Origin: Chlamydiota bacterium
GTDB lineage: Bacteria; Chlamydiota; Chlamydiia; Chlamydiales; JACKPQ01
Direction of reading: 5' to 3'
NCBI GenBank assembly: GCA_021772435.1
Contig: JAJFLZ010000017.1
Coordinates: 1 to 64,000 of the forward strand
Length of the DNA: 64,000 nucleotides
The notes beneath the pieces are model-generated. The model made no database searches. It had not been told where the DNA came from and saw nothing but the letters and a program-made list of their open reading frames with translations. Of the stretch, positions 54,730 through 63,716 are shown piece by piece. Position numbers and translations under genes: made by a program. Every line of letters starts with the position of its first letter. Position 1 is the first letter of the stretch.

Positions 54730-56031
54730 AATTTTAGCGGCAAGGGCAGCAAGCTGCGAGCGTTCGGTGCGATCCAGCGATATATGACCAAAAATCGACT
54801 CGTTTTTAAACTTATTTACAATATACGTAAGCGCGTTTGAATCCTTATCAAGATAAGGGTTATCAATTTGAGTCGGATCGCCCGTTAGGATCACTTTTGT
54901 ACCTTTGCCTGCTCGAGAAACAATTGTCTTAACCTCATGCGGCGTTAAGTTTTGCGCTTCATCGACAATGATAAACATGCGAGGCAGGGTGCGACCACGG
55001 ATGTAGGTGACAGCCTCCATCTCAATCTTACCACTTTCCTTGACAAACTTTAGCGTCTCTTGAGCATTTCCCTCGCCTGATGTCGTCTCGCACAAATACT
55101 CGAGGTTATCGTAAATGGGTTGCATCCAGTGAAAAAGCTTCTCCTCTTTCGTGCCAGGCAGATAACCAATATCTTTACCAAGCGGCATAATTGGACGGCT
55201 AATTAAAATGCGGCTGTACACATCCTCATCGAAGACCTTTCTAAGTCCGCAAGCCACAGCCATCATCGTTTTACCAGTACCAGCAGGACCAATGAGTGTG
55301 ACTAGCTTAATGTCATCGTTCAGCAAAAGATCCATCGCGCAGCGTTGCTGCACATTGATTGGGTGAATGCCCCACACATCACGTTTAATCGATTGCAGTG
55401 GAAGTAGTTTGTTTTGCTTTTTGTCAAAGCGAACAATAGCCGATGACTTCTCAGGGCTGCTCATCACACCGTACTCATTCGCTAAAAAATCGCCAGACCG
55501 ACTTTCAATAAACCCATTTTTGTAAAACAGATCGATTTCAGCTTTAGTACTCTCGATTGCATGATAGCCGGGATAAAGATGGTCAAAACCACCCTCGGTT
55601 AGCGTATAATCACGTGTTTCAAGTCCAAGCGACTGGGCCTTGACGCGCATCACAAAATCTTTTGAGACAACGACGACCGGTACACCCTTCTCCTTTAGTT
55701 GGAACGCTGAAAACAGAACCTTATTGCGCGCCCAATCAAACGAAAGTGACGGTAATTTTCGGTCACTATTTGGATGGTCGATGAGTGTTCGAAAATTGAT
55801 ATTGTGGTCTAATCCGACCCCCTCGTGCAACCTGCCCTGCTCGGCCAAACCGTCGATAAAACGCACAGCGGATCTAGCATTGCGGCCCAGCTCTGATGTA
55901 AGGTGTTTTTTCGAATCAAGCTCTTCTAGCACAGTGACCGGGATTGCCACATCGCTATCTTTAAACGTGTGCATCGCTTCTGGATCATGCAAAAGTACAT
56001 TAGTATCAATAAGATAAGTCTTACGAGTCAT
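54724..56031 (-). CDS. phoH: PIN-PhoH fusion ATPase/RNA helicase-type protein
   Basis: 435 residues. The N-terminal PIN nuclease domain (about 1-150) begins KTYLIDTNVLLHDPEAMHTF with its conserved acidic residues. The C-terminal PhoH P-loop domain has LIGPAGTGKTMMAVACGL (about 240-257), RPIMPLGKDIGYLPGTKEEK, IIVDEAQNLTPHEVKTIVSR and TGDPTQIDNPYLD. This PhoH2 fusion is in other bacteria an RNA-unwinding and cleaving enzyme. The 209-bp gap upstream (56032-56240) shows no gene. Confidence 0.9.
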   Translation of the reverse strand: MTRKTYLIDTNVLLHDPEAMHTFKDSDVAIPVTVLEELDSKKHLTSELGRNARSAVRFIDGLAEQGRLHEGVGLDHNINFRTLIDHPNSDRKLPSLSFDWARNKVLFSAFQLKEKGVPVVVVSKDFVMRVKAQSLGLETRDYTLTEGGFDHLYPGYHAIESTKAEIDLFYKNGFIESRSGDFLANEYGVMSSPEKSSAIVRFDKKQNKLLPLQSIKRDVWGIHPINVQQRCAMDLLLNDDIKLVTLIGPAGTGKTMMAVACGLRKVFDEDVYSRILISRPIMPLGKDIGYLPGTKEEKLFHWMQPIYDNLEYLCETTSGEGNAQETLKFVKESGKIEMEAVTYIRGRTLPRMFIIVDEAQNLTPHEVKTIVSRAGKGTKVILTGDPTQIDNPYLDKDSNALTYIVNKFKNESIFGHISLDRTERSQLAALAAKIL

Positions 56032-56240
56032 AGTATTACTTTGGATTAGAGGTTTTTCTTTTCTAATACCTGGTTTAGATATTTTTGGAAACTAGGCAAA
56101 TTTTACCTTTTCGTTATCAATTGGTTTATAAATACTTATAAATATTTTCAGCAATCCAACACATCAAGTGCTAAAATATTTGACTTTCATTCATCGATGC
56201 ACTATAATAAAAGATGTAGCACTAAGTAAGGAGCAGTAAT

Positions 56241-56921
56241 ATGAGCGTTAATCCCAAAATTCTAAGTATTCCACCTCACCTATCCGTTGCCTGGAGCGAG
56301 GTTTCGTCGCTCGAGGTCCAAAACGGCCGACTACTCGTCCATCTCAAATCTGGCCGCTCTCATGAAGTACCCAACCTCCAAGACGAAGACTTGCAGATCA
56401 TTTTTTCAGCTCACGAGGCGTCCCTATCACCCGATACTCCAAAGGATTCAGCCAAAGTCGAGATGAGCCTTGGCATGCCCTTTCGCATGGCCGAAGGCAT
56501 GGAGGGGATGGGAATTCCGATGCAGCACAATCCCGAGCAAAAAGATGCGCCCGACATGCCACCTGACGTGCTCGAAAAAATCGTCACCGTCTCGCAAGCA
56601 CTCGGTGTCGATCATGAAGCTATCAATCTGCCGCCTGCTGAACCTCATTGCAACTGCCTTTACTGTCAAATTGCTAGAGCTCTTCAACTTAGCTCGCATG
56701 AAGGCTTCTCACCTGACCCTGAAGAAATCGAAGTTTCTGATGAAGAACTTCAATTCCGCGAAGATTGGATCGTCAATCCAACAGAGGGCAACAAACAGCT
56801 TTATATCGTTGCCAATCCACTTAACTCAAAAGAGCAGTACTCTGTTTTCTTGGGCGAGCCGATTGGATGCACATGTGGCGAGAAAAACTGCGAGCATATC
56901 CGCGCTGTCTTGAGCAGCTAA
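56241..56921 (+). CDS. Unknown protein with SWIM-like zinc motif
   Basis: 226 residues, ATG with AAGGAG upstream. The C-terminus GCTCGEKNCEHIRAVL fits the SWIM zinc-finger pattern CxCx(n)CxH. A second cluster PHCNCLYCQIARAL lies near residue 135. The N-terminal part (SVAWSEVSSLEVQNGRLLVH) looks like a small beta domain, followed by a Met/Pro-rich linker (MEGMGIPMQ). SWIM domains bind DNA or proteins. No partner is indicated by position. Confidence 0.6.
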   Translation: MSVNPKILSIPPHLSVAWSEVSSLEVQNGRLLVHLKSGRSHEVPNLQDEDLQIIFSAHEASLSPDTPKDSAKVEMSLGMPFRMAEGMEGMGIPMQHNPEQKDAPDMPPDVLEKIVTVSQALGVDHEAINLPPAEPHCNCLYCQIARALQLSSHEGFSPDPEEIEVSDEELQFREDWIVNPTEGNKQLYIVANPLNSKEQYSVFLGEPIGCTCGEKNCEHIRAVLSS

Positions 56922-57059
56922 CCCTTCGCAAAAGTCCTCTAATCTGAACTTAAAGCGTGCCATTACATACCGAATAGACAACCAAATTCGCTATTGTAAA
57001 ATTTACAATTAAATGATAAAATCTTTGCTAACTTTGATTAAAAGAACACAAAGGTATAT

Positions 57060-57734
57060 ATGAGTACAGAGTTATTATTAGGTTCAGTTAACTATTTTAA
57101 AATGGGTGAATTGCAACGTGCGCAAGCAGCCTGCATCCAAGCTGAAGAAGCAGCTTTAACTCCAGAGCAAAAAGAGCAGTGTCACAAAGTATTTCGATAT
57201 ATTGCGCACCACATTAACGGAGTGCCCAACACAGCCCTTCGTTCGAGAGCAATTGATCAACGAGCTTCTGACTATTCTCTAGCGCGCATATCCTCAGAAA
57301 GTCTTGTCGAGTATTCCCAAGACCACCCAAACGATATCACAGCATTTATCGTCTTAAAGCAAAGAGACGAATTTCCAGATGACTTATCTTCACCTTTATT
57401 TAGCGATGATGAGCAGACCCTCATTGACGGCTGTCAAGCTTATGAAAGTGACGAAGAACGTGAGGACACTGTAGAAGATCGGTACGGAGACGATGCCAGA
57501 CGGTTTCTTGAAAGTCTTATCGCTAACGATTCAGAAGATGAAGATGATGTGAACGAGTATACCGAATACCTCTTTGCACATAGGCTGCCAAGAACTGACT
57601 GGGCCTATGAACAATTTTTGCAAGAACGAGTTGCATCTGCCGAAGCTGAAAATGCCCTTCTCCTACTCGAAACTCTACAACTCGGTGCTACTACCCCCAC
57701 CAATCGGTCCACCCAAATATCTGGGGAAAGATAA
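57060..57734 (+). CDS. Acidic protein of unknown function
   Basis: 224 residues, ATG with AAAGG upstream. No domain is recognised. The N-terminal ~50 residues (LLLGSVNYFKMGELQRAQAA) resemble a single TPR-like helix pair. The middle and C-terminal parts are strongly acidic (YESDEEREDTVEDRYGDD and NDSEDEDDVNEY). No signal peptide or membrane segment. Possibly a secreted or regulatory protein, but nothing in the context says which. Confidence 0.55.
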   Translation: MSTELLLGSVNYFKMGELQRAQAACIQAEEAALTPEQKEQCHKVFRYIAHHINGVPNTALRSRAIDQRASDYSLARISSESLVEYSQDHPNDITAFIVLKQRDEFPDDLSSPLFSDDEQTLIDGCQAYESDEEREDTVEDRYGDDARRFLESLIANDSEDEDDVNEYTEYLFAHRLPRTDWAYEQFLQERVASAEAENALLLLETLQLGATTPTNRSTQISGER

Positions 57735-57891
57735 GCCTCTATCTCAGCTTTGAATCAATCGCATTAACCTCAGTACCCACAATTTAGAATTGGCGTAGCA
57801 AAAAACCACTTTCCCATTTAGATAAATTCATTTGGCAAAAATAGGGCGTATGCATAGAATGAGGTAAAGTTAGGAAAGGTTAGGAGATACT

Positions 57892-59073
57892 ATGTCTAAG
57901 CTATGGTTAATATTGTGTGCTGCACCTCTTGTTTTATTTGCAGAAGAAGCTGAAATTTCGGTTATCGCTGAAAAACCTGTCGAGTCTGTTGCAACAAAAA
58001 AAGATACTACTCCCAAAGTCTACATGCTAGACAGCTCATACAAAGCCTTTACCGGCCGCATCAATGGTAAAAATGTCCGCATGCGCACAGGATCTGATTT
58101 AGATTCCTGCGTTGTCAAAGAATTATCCAAAGACGACCTCGTTGTCGTCACAGGGCAAAAAGGTGATTTTTACGCTGTTCAACCTGTAAACGATCAGCGC
58201 GCCTACATCTTCCGCAGCTTCATTCTAGATGGCGTTGTCGAAGGCAACCGCGTTAACGTACGGCTGCACCCCGATCTAGAAGCGCCGATTATTGCGCACC
58301 TATCTAGCGGCGCTAAAATCGAAGGTGAAATCTGCAAAAACAACCACAAATGGTTAGAGATCGATCCCCCTGCAGATGCACGTTTCTTCATCGCTAAAGA
58401 ATACATCGACCACGCTGGCGGTCCTGATCTAAAAGCAATTCACGACAAGCGTTGCGCTACTGTGAACCAGCTCTTTGATTCGGCAAACTTGCTCACTCAA
58501 GCTGAAATGCGAAAAGTTTTCAACGATGTCGACATTGCTCGTGTGACACGCAGCTACCAAACGATTATCCAAGATTACGTTGACTTTCCAGCGCTCTGCG
58601 ATAAAGCAAGTAAAGCGTTAGCTAAACTGCAAGAAGAATACCTGCAAAAGAAAATCGCTTACCTAGAAGCAAAAGCAGAAGGCATCGATTTGCCCGGGGA
58701 AATTGCTCTTTCAACTGATGAGCAAACAAAAGTTCACACGCAAACAGACCGCATGCAAATGTGGGAGCCACTAGAAGAAGCTCTTTACCTGACATGGTCA
58801 GGTATGCACCATGCTAAAACCATGGACGACTTCTACGTTTCTCAAAAAGTGAAATCGACAAGGCTAACCGGTATTATCGAAGCCTATACAGATCCTGTTA
58901 AATGCAAGCCCGGCGACTACGTCTTACGTCAAGATGGCGTGTTATCGGCATACCTTTACAGCACGACTGTGAATCTGCAAGCACTCGTTGGCAAAAAAGT
59001 CACCGTGATGGCATCGGCAAGACCCAATAACAGCTTCGCATTTCCAGCCTACTACGTTATAGAGGCAGAATAA
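57892..59073 (+). CDS. Exported protein with two SH3b-type domains
   Basis: 393 residues. MSKLWLILCAAPLVLFAEEA is a signal peptide. Two bacterial-SH3 units follow: GRINGKNVRMRTGSDLDSCV (about 54-73, to YIFRSFI) and GVVEGNRVNVRLHPDLEAPI (about 116-135, to FIAKEYI). A helical middle (about 180-270, AKLQEEYLQKKIAYLEAKAE) may be coiled coil, and the C-terminus has another small beta domain (LTGIIEAYTDPVKCKPGDYV). SH3b domains bind peptidoglycan or proteins in the envelope. Followed 7 bp later by the DUF455 gene. Confidence 0.75.
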   Translation: MSKLWLILCAAPLVLFAEEAEISVIAEKPVESVATKKDTTPKVYMLDSSYKAFTGRINGKNVRMRTGSDLDSCVVKELSKDDLVVVTGQKGDFYAVQPVNDQRAYIFRSFILDGVVEGNRVNVRLHPDLEAPIIAHLSSGAKIEGEICKNNHKWLEIDPPADARFFIAKEYIDHAGGPDLKAIHDKRCATVNQLFDSANLLTQAEMRKVFNDVDIARVTRSYQTIIQDYVDFPALCDKASKALAKLQEEYLQKKIAYLEAKAEGIDLPGEIALSTDEQTKVHTQTDRMQMWEPLEEALYLTWSGMHHAKTMDDFYVSQKVKSTRLTGIIEAYTDPVKCKPGDYVLRQDGVLSAYLYSTTVNLQALVGKKVTVMASARPNNSFAFPAYYVIEAE

Positions 59074-59080
59074 ATTATCT

Positions 59081-59866
59081 ATGGCCCACTCGCTTGAATT
59101 GAGGGAGTGGGCTGTTAGCATCTTGAGCTCTGATACTCTGGATGGCAAACTTTTTGCTCCAGAAAAACTCACCGACCAAAATCCTGGCCCGCCCCTGCTT
59201 TGGGATGAGCCTACCCGCCCCATCGGCATGGAGTTTAAAAAACTCAAAAAAAGCGAAAAACTACCCCCATTACACGATCTGCACGATCCAAACAAACGAG
59301 CCATTTGTCTACACCGATTTGCTGGCCATGAACTGCTCGCTGTCGAGATCATGGCCTATACCCTGCTCGCCTGTCCAAACGCCCCAACGCATTTTCGCAA
59401 AGGTCTCGCAAACACACTCAAAGAAGAACAAGAGCATGTGCGCCTATACATGATCGAAATGAAACGTCTTGGAATTCAGTTTGGCGACTTGCCGCTCTAC
59501 CGTCACTTTTGGGCGCACACCAAATACATTCAAAATCCCGTCGACTACGTTAGCACGATGTGTTTAACACTTGAGATGGCAAACCTCGACTTTGCCCCCA
59601 TGTACAAAGCAGTTTTTAAACGGTTTGAAGATTCTGATGCAGAAAACTTGATGCAACGCATCATCCTTGATGAAATCTCCCACGTCTCATTTGGATACAA
59701 CTGGCTGAAAAAATTCAAACCACAAGAAAAAACAGCTTACGAGATGTGGGCAGATAGCTTGTCACCGCTCATAACTCCTAGGCATGCTAGGGGTCCCATC
59801 TACCATCCAGAGCATCGCCGCAAAGCCGGCATCGATGAGGACTGGATCAATCGCCTGTGCGAGTGA
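59081..59866 (+). CDS. DUF455 ferritin-like protein
   Basis: 261 residues. Four helices carry ferritin-type ligands: HRFAGHELLAVEIMA (about 84-98), KEEQEHVRLYMIEMKRLG (about 118-135), LTLEMANLDFAPM (about 165-177) and LDEISHVSFGYNWL (about 200-213). The E/H arrangement fits a di-iron centre. DUF455 proteins are uncharacterised. It begins right after the SH3b gene and its last 20 bp overlap convergent rmuC. Confidence 0.75.
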   Translation: MAHSLELREWAVSILSSDTLDGKLFAPEKLTDQNPGPPLLWDEPTRPIGMEFKKLKKSEKLPPLHDLHDPNKRAICLHRFAGHELLAVEIMAYTLLACPNAPTHFRKGLANTLKEEQEHVRLYMIEMKRLGIQFGDLPLYRHFWAHTKYIQNPVDYVSTMCLTLEMANLDFAPMYKAVFKRFEDSDAENLMQRIILDEISHVSFGYNWLKKFKPQEKTAYEMWADSLSPLITPRHARGPIYHPEHRRKAGIDEDWINRLCE

Positions 59867-61013
59867 TCTTTTCGATAAACTCGAGTGGCTTGAGTTCGAT
59901 GTCGCTCCTTGCAGATCCCAGCTCCTGAAACTTTCTTGCAGTGACTAGCACGCGACTCTCAAGTGAACCAATCGTCTTATTGTAGGCCTCAACCGATTGG
60001 GATAGTGACTTACCTACCTTACCAAAATGACTCGTCATATCGTAAATTCGTTTATACAGCTCATGTCCAAGCTCGGAAATCATCTGCGTATTTTTTGAAA
60101 TGGAATCTTGTTTCCACCCGTGCGCTACGGCTCTGAGCAGTCCAATCAACGTTGTCGGTGTGGCCAAAATCACGCCTTCATTTGCGCCCACCTCAATTAG
60201 ACTTGGATCGTACTCAAGCGCTGCTGAAAAAAATGTCTCAGAGGGTAAAAACAGCACCACAAATTCAGGACTATCAAACCGCTCCCAATAGGACTTCTTA
60301 CTCAAACTCGCAATATGCTGTCTGACTTGCCTTGCATGGGCCACAAGCTTCTCCTTTCGCGCATGCCCATCTTCTAGCTCATGGGCATCCAAATACGCCT
60401 CGAGTGGCGCCTTAGCATCCACAATCACCTGCTTACCACCCGGCAGCTTAACAATCAGATCAGGCCTAAGCGTTCCATCGCTAGTCTGCTGCTGCTCAAA
60501 AAAATCGCAGTGATTCAGCATACCCGCTAGCTCCACAACTCGTTTTAGCTGCAGCTCTCCCCACCGGCCTCGCACAATTGGAGCTCTTAATGCCTTTACC
60601 AAATTCGAGGTCTCAGAATATAGTAATTTTTCCGTCTCAATCAGCTGACTCACCTGAGCTCTTAAACCAGCATGATCACCCTTTCGCTCAAGTTCCAGCT
60701 TACGCATCTCCTGATCGAGCTTGCTCAGCGATTCCTGCACGGGTTTAACCATCTGCTCAACGCTTTTCTCTTTCTGATCCAGCTCATTTTTGGCTCGCTC
60801 CTGAAACTTGCCCATCACGCTTTCAGCCAGCTGCATAAACGCCTGGTTATTCTGTGCAAGCGCATCGCTAGACAGGGCTGAAAAAGCACCCTTCATCTGT
60901 TTAGCGCCCTCTTCGAGCACGGCTACCTTGGATCTCGCCACTAAATAGCGCCACCAGCCAACGCCTGCCAGCCCTAAAGCCAAGGCTAAACCTACAATTA
61001 ATCCTATCTCCAT
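59847..61013 (-). CDS. rmuC: DNA recombination protein RmuC
   Basis: About 388 residues from ATG 61013; an upstream in-frame GTG at 61031 is possible. One N-terminal membrane helix (IGLIVGLALALGLAGVGWW) is followed by a long coiled coil (about 30-130). The RmuC domain then has APIVRGRWGELQLKRVVELAGM, RPDLIVKLPGGKQVIVDAKAPL (restriction-like D...DxK) and FLPSETFFSAALEYDPSLIE. It is a putative nuclease limiting inversion at short repeats. Confidence 0.92.
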   Translation of the reverse strand: MEIGLIVGLALALGLAGVGWWRYLVARSKVAVLEEGAKQMKGAFSALSSDALAQNNQAFMQLAESVMGKFQERAKNELDQKEKSVEQMVKPVQESLSKLDQEMRKLELERKGDHAGLRAQVSQLIETEKLLYSETSNLVKALRAPIVRGRWGELQLKRVVELAGMLNHCDFFEQQQTSDGTLRPDLIVKLPGGKQVIVDAKAPLEAYLDAHELEDGHARKEKLVAHARQVRQHIASLSKKSYWERFDSPEFVVLFLPSETFFSAALEYDPSLIEVGANEGVILATPTTLIGLLRAVAHGWKQDSISKNTQMISELGHELYKRIYDMTSHFGKVGKSLSQSVEAYNKTIGSLESRVLVTARKFQELGSARSDIELKPLEFIEKITRTGD

Positions 61014-61048
61014 GCCCGCATCATAATGCACAATTTGATAAAAAACTA

Positions 61049-61091
61049 GTAATTTGTAAGTAGTTTATTGTTATTTACTTAACTAAATTAC
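61049..61091. repeat. Inverted repeat upstream of ATPase gene 4
   Basis: GTAATTTGTAAGT (61049-61061) and ACTTAACTAAATTAC (61077-61091) form an imperfect inverted repeat ending just before the -35 box. A separate perfect palindrome GTAATATTAC covers the -10 region (61115-61124). Either could be a repressor site. Confidence 0.55.
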
Positions 61092-61092
61092 A

Positions 61093-61121
61093 TTGACAAA
61101 TTTGCGATTCGATCGTAATAT
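61093..61121 (+). promoter_or_regulatory. Promoter of ATPase gene 4, leaderless arrangement
   Basis: Consensus TTGACA (61093-61098), 17-bp spacer, TAATAT (61116-61121), then 7 nt to the ATG at 61129. No Shine-Dalgarno fits. Confidence 0.65.
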
Positions 61122-61128
61122 TACTAAT

Positions 61129-62334
61129 ATGATCCCTAGACATATTGAAAAAAAAATTCGCCAATACGCCAAAGAGTACCCAATCATAGCCCTTGTTGGG
61201 CCAAGGCAAAGTGGCAAAACAACGCTTGCTAAAGCTCTATTTCCTGATTACGAGTACATCTCCCTAGAAAACATAGATATGCGCACGCGTGCAACAAAAG
61301 ATCCTCGCGGGTTTTTAGAAGATTTTGGACCGTATGTGATTTTAGATGAAATACAAAGAGTGCCCGAGCTGTTCTCCTATTTGCAGCAGCTCGTCGACAC
61401 AAAGCAAGACCCTGCCCAATATATACTGACGGGGTCATCTCAATTCCTTCTCAATGAAAACATCACACAAAGCTTAGCTGGCAGGATTATCACATTCAAA
61501 CTCTATCCGCTCACCTTTACAGAGCTATATCACCTCCCTCCCGACGCTAACTTCAATTCTGTTTACCAAAAGTTTCACACCAAAAGAAAAGCCATATCCC
61601 AAACAGAACTCTACACAATCCTTTGGAGGGGCCTCTATCCAAGAATTCACGACAAAAAACTCGATAGCTACAAATGGTATGAAAACTACATCTTCACCTA
61701 CGTAGAAAGAGATGTCCGATCGCTTCTCAATGTTCGAAGTTTACGGCTTTTTGAGCAGTTTTTACTTCTCTGCGCTTCTCAATCCGGCGCCCTGTTAAAC
61801 TACAGCACTATAAGCGGCGCTCTTGGAATCTCCGTATCAACAGTCAAAGAATGGCTAAGCATTTTAGAAGCAAGTGGCCTGATTTTCATTCTGCCTTCTT
61901 ACTTCAAAAACTTCTCCAAACGCGTTGTCAAAATGCCTAAAATCTACTTTGTCGACACAGGCCTTCTCTGCCATCTCCTCTCTATTCGTAACGCCAGCCA
62001 GCTCAAATCTCATCCACTTCTTGGCAACATTTTTGAAACCTTCATCATCAGCGAATGCTACAAGCGCTTCTACAACCTAGCCGAAACTCCCCCGCTCTAC
62101 TTTTGGCACGACCAATCCAAAAACGAAATCGATTTACTGCTTGATATGGGAACAAAATGCTTTCCCATCGAAATCAAGCTCTCACAAGTTTTTCACAGCG
62201 ATTTCCAAAAAGTCATGAAAAATTGGCTAGAGATCGAAAAAAACCCCAGCGATAAGGGCTTGGTTATCTACACAGGCAAAGACCATTTAAACAAATCCAA
62301 ATCAATCCAAACCATTCCCTGGTACTACTTGTGA
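61129..62334 (+). CDS. AAA ATPase with DUF4143 domain (copy 4)
   Basis: About 401 residues from ATG 61129 (MIPRHIEKKIRQYAKEYP); the in-frame TTG at 61093 is inside the -35 box. Walker A LVGPRQSGKTTLAKAL, Walker B VILDEIQRVPEL, sensor LTGSSQFLLNENI, winged-helix-like SGALGISVSTVKEWLSILEA near 235, and C-terminal KNEIDLLLDMGTKCFPIEIK. Belongs to the subfamily of copy 3. Its TGA stop overlaps the GTG start of the LexA-like gene by 4 nt, so the two proteins are coupled, a strong hint of joint function. Confidence 0.87.
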   Translation: MIPRHIEKKIRQYAKEYPIIALVGPRQSGKTTLAKALFPDYEYISLENIDMRTRATKDPRGFLEDFGPYVILDEIQRVPELFSYLQQLVDTKQDPAQYILTGSSQFLLNENITQSLAGRIITFKLYPLTFTELYHLPPDANFNSVYQKFHTKRKAISQTELYTILWRGLYPRIHDKKLDSYKWYENYIFTYVERDVRSLLNVRSLRLFEQFLLLCASQSGALLNYSTISGALGISVSTVKEWLSILEASGLIFILPSYFKNFSKRVVKMPKIYFVDTGLLCHLLSIRNASQLKSHPLLGNIFETFIISECYKRFYNLAETPPLYFWHDQSKNEIDLLLDMGTKCFPIEIKLSQVFHSDFQKVMKNWLEIEKNPSDKGLVIYTGKDHLNKSKSIQTIPWYYL

Positions 62335-62906
62335 AAGCCCTAACCGAAAAACAAAAAACCATCCTAGACTACATTCAACAAGAGAGATCGCAAAACGGTA
62401 TCATCCCATCTTACAGAAAAATCATGCGTGCGATGGGCTATGCGTCAGTGAGCACCGTGGCAGCTCATATGGCCGCCCTCCATAAAAAAGGACATCTAGA
62501 GCCTCAAAAAACACCAGACAGCACCATCACGTACCTGCCCCTTATCGGTCACTTTACCGATGGAAAGCCCTTAGAGATCTCCGCCTCCTTAGAGACCCAA
62601 ATCCCCATTCACCTACCCGAGACAACGCATAGCTGCTACGCTCTTAGAGTACGAGGTGATGAGCTTATATCAGATGCCATTTTAGATGGCGATATCCTCA
62701 TCATTGAGGCCAGATCTGAAATAGAAACGGGTGAGGTTGCCCTCACCCAAACGGAATACGGTTTAATTTTACGGAAAATAGATTTCCAGGGACCGCACTT
62801 GCGCCTATCGCGTATCCGCGATCCGGGCTCTGGCCAGGTAGTTCCTCAAGACGAGGTCACCATCCAGGCTGTTATTTTACAGGTGCTTCGCCAATTAACT
62901 CTTTAA
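62331..62906 (+). CDS. LexA-like repressor lacking autocleavage residues
   Basis: 191 residues, GTG start overlapping the ATPase stop. The N-terminal LexA winged helix is clear: LTEKQKTILDYIQQERSQNG, then PSYRKIMRAMGYASVSTVAA. The C-terminal peptidase-fold domain aligns too (LPLIGHFTDGKPL, then LRVRGDELISDAILDGDIL), but the catalytic Ser is Glu111 (GDEL for GDSM/GMSM), the catalytic Lys aligns with Arg148, and the Ala-Gly cleavage site is Asp77-Gly78. It should bind DNA but not self-cleave after DNA damage. May regulate the upstream ATPase promoter. Confidence 0.8.
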   Translation: MKALTEKQKTILDYIQQERSQNGIIPSYRKIMRAMGYASVSTVAAHMAALHKKGHLEPQKTPDSTITYLPLIGHFTDGKPLEISASLETQIPIHLPETTHSCYALRVRGDELISDAILDGDILIIEARSEIETGEVALTQTEYGLILRKIDFQGPHLRLSRIRDPGSGQVVPQDEVTIQAVILQVLRQLTL

Positions 62907-63291
62907 GGGTATTGACATCGTTTTTAAAGCTTTCAATAGTTTTTGATGCACTGACAGCAGTACTATTTTTAATCGCATTGTAGTTGCCATGCAATCTTAA
63001 AGCCATGTTTTTAATGGCTGTGACATCAAGAGGAGTTAGAGAACCTTTTTGACTCAGCAACTTAGCTTTTTTCACAAAATTCTGAATTATCCCAGCCTCA
63101 TATTGAGCGTCGATCATTGTAAGAATGTCCTGATCAGATAGCTCTACCGCTTTAAATCGATATTCCGTGAGCGGCTGTTGCAAAACACTTCTAAAGCCTT
63201 CTTCAACGAAATAATTCTGTTCTTTAACGCTCAAATCAGGTCTATTTTCCACTGATTCTGCATAATTTCTTAAAGTTAAATTTTCTAACAT
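62872..63291 (-). CDS. Unknown small protein, edge cluster
   Basis: 139 residues, ATG with AGAGGT upstream. Mostly helical (SDQDILTMIDAQYEAGIIQN, then ALRLHGNYNAIKNSTAVSAS). No domain, signal peptide or membrane segment recognised. It is the last of three same-strand small genes (63992 to 62872) with good ribosome sites, probably one operon. The last 35 bp overlap the LexA-like gene. Confidence 0.6.
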   Translation of the reverse strand: MLENLTLRNYAESVENRPDLSVKEQNYFVEEGFRSVLQQPLTEYRFKAVELSDQDILTMIDAQYEAGIIQNFVKKAKLLSQKGSLTPLDVTAIKNMALRLHGNYNAIKNSTAVSASKTIESFKNDVNTLKELIGEAPVK

Positions 63292-63321
63292 ATTATTACC
63301 TCTTATTATTTTATTAGGTGA

Positions 63322-63669
63322 TTAAAAAAACATATCCTCTGTATCTGATTCATCAACATCCGATAATAGATCAAAAGACGATCTAGTATCTGTGTCATAG
63401 TCGGTTAGATAATTGTCAAGATCAGTCAGATAGTCAGTTAGCTCGCCCTGCGAATCTGCAAGGGCTAGATTTTCTTCAATATCTGTAGGCATAAAGTCAA
63501 CGGTATTGGAAATAAAATGAACTGTAAATTGCGTAGCCAGATAATTAAAAACAACTTCCACAATCAACGTAATAGCTTGTAAGAGCACATCACTTTCATT
63601 CATTTTTGCAACGCCACATAAGGGTAAAAAGACCGCTGCTGGCGAATTTATCTGAATTGTATTATCCAT
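63322..63669 (-). CDS. Unknown small protein with acidic tail, edge cluster
   Basis: About 115 residues from ATG 63669 (GAGGT 5 nt upstream; another ATG at 63672). The N-terminal half is helical and partly hydrophobic (ALITLIVEVVFNYLATQF-like region, about 30-50). The C-terminal 45 residues are very Asp-rich and probably disordered (YLTDYDTDTRSSFD). Not recognised. 30 bp before the 139-residue gene. Confidence 0.55.
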   Translation of the reverse strand: MDNTIQINSPAAVFLPLCGVAKMNESDVLLQAITLIVEVVFNYLATQFTVHFISNTVDFMPTDIEENLALADSQGELTDYLTDLDNYLTDYDTDTRSSFDLLSDVDESDTEDMFF

Positions 63670-63716
63670 CATATACCTCTAAAATTTTTCCCTGCTCGTA
63701 GCAGGGACTTTATTCC

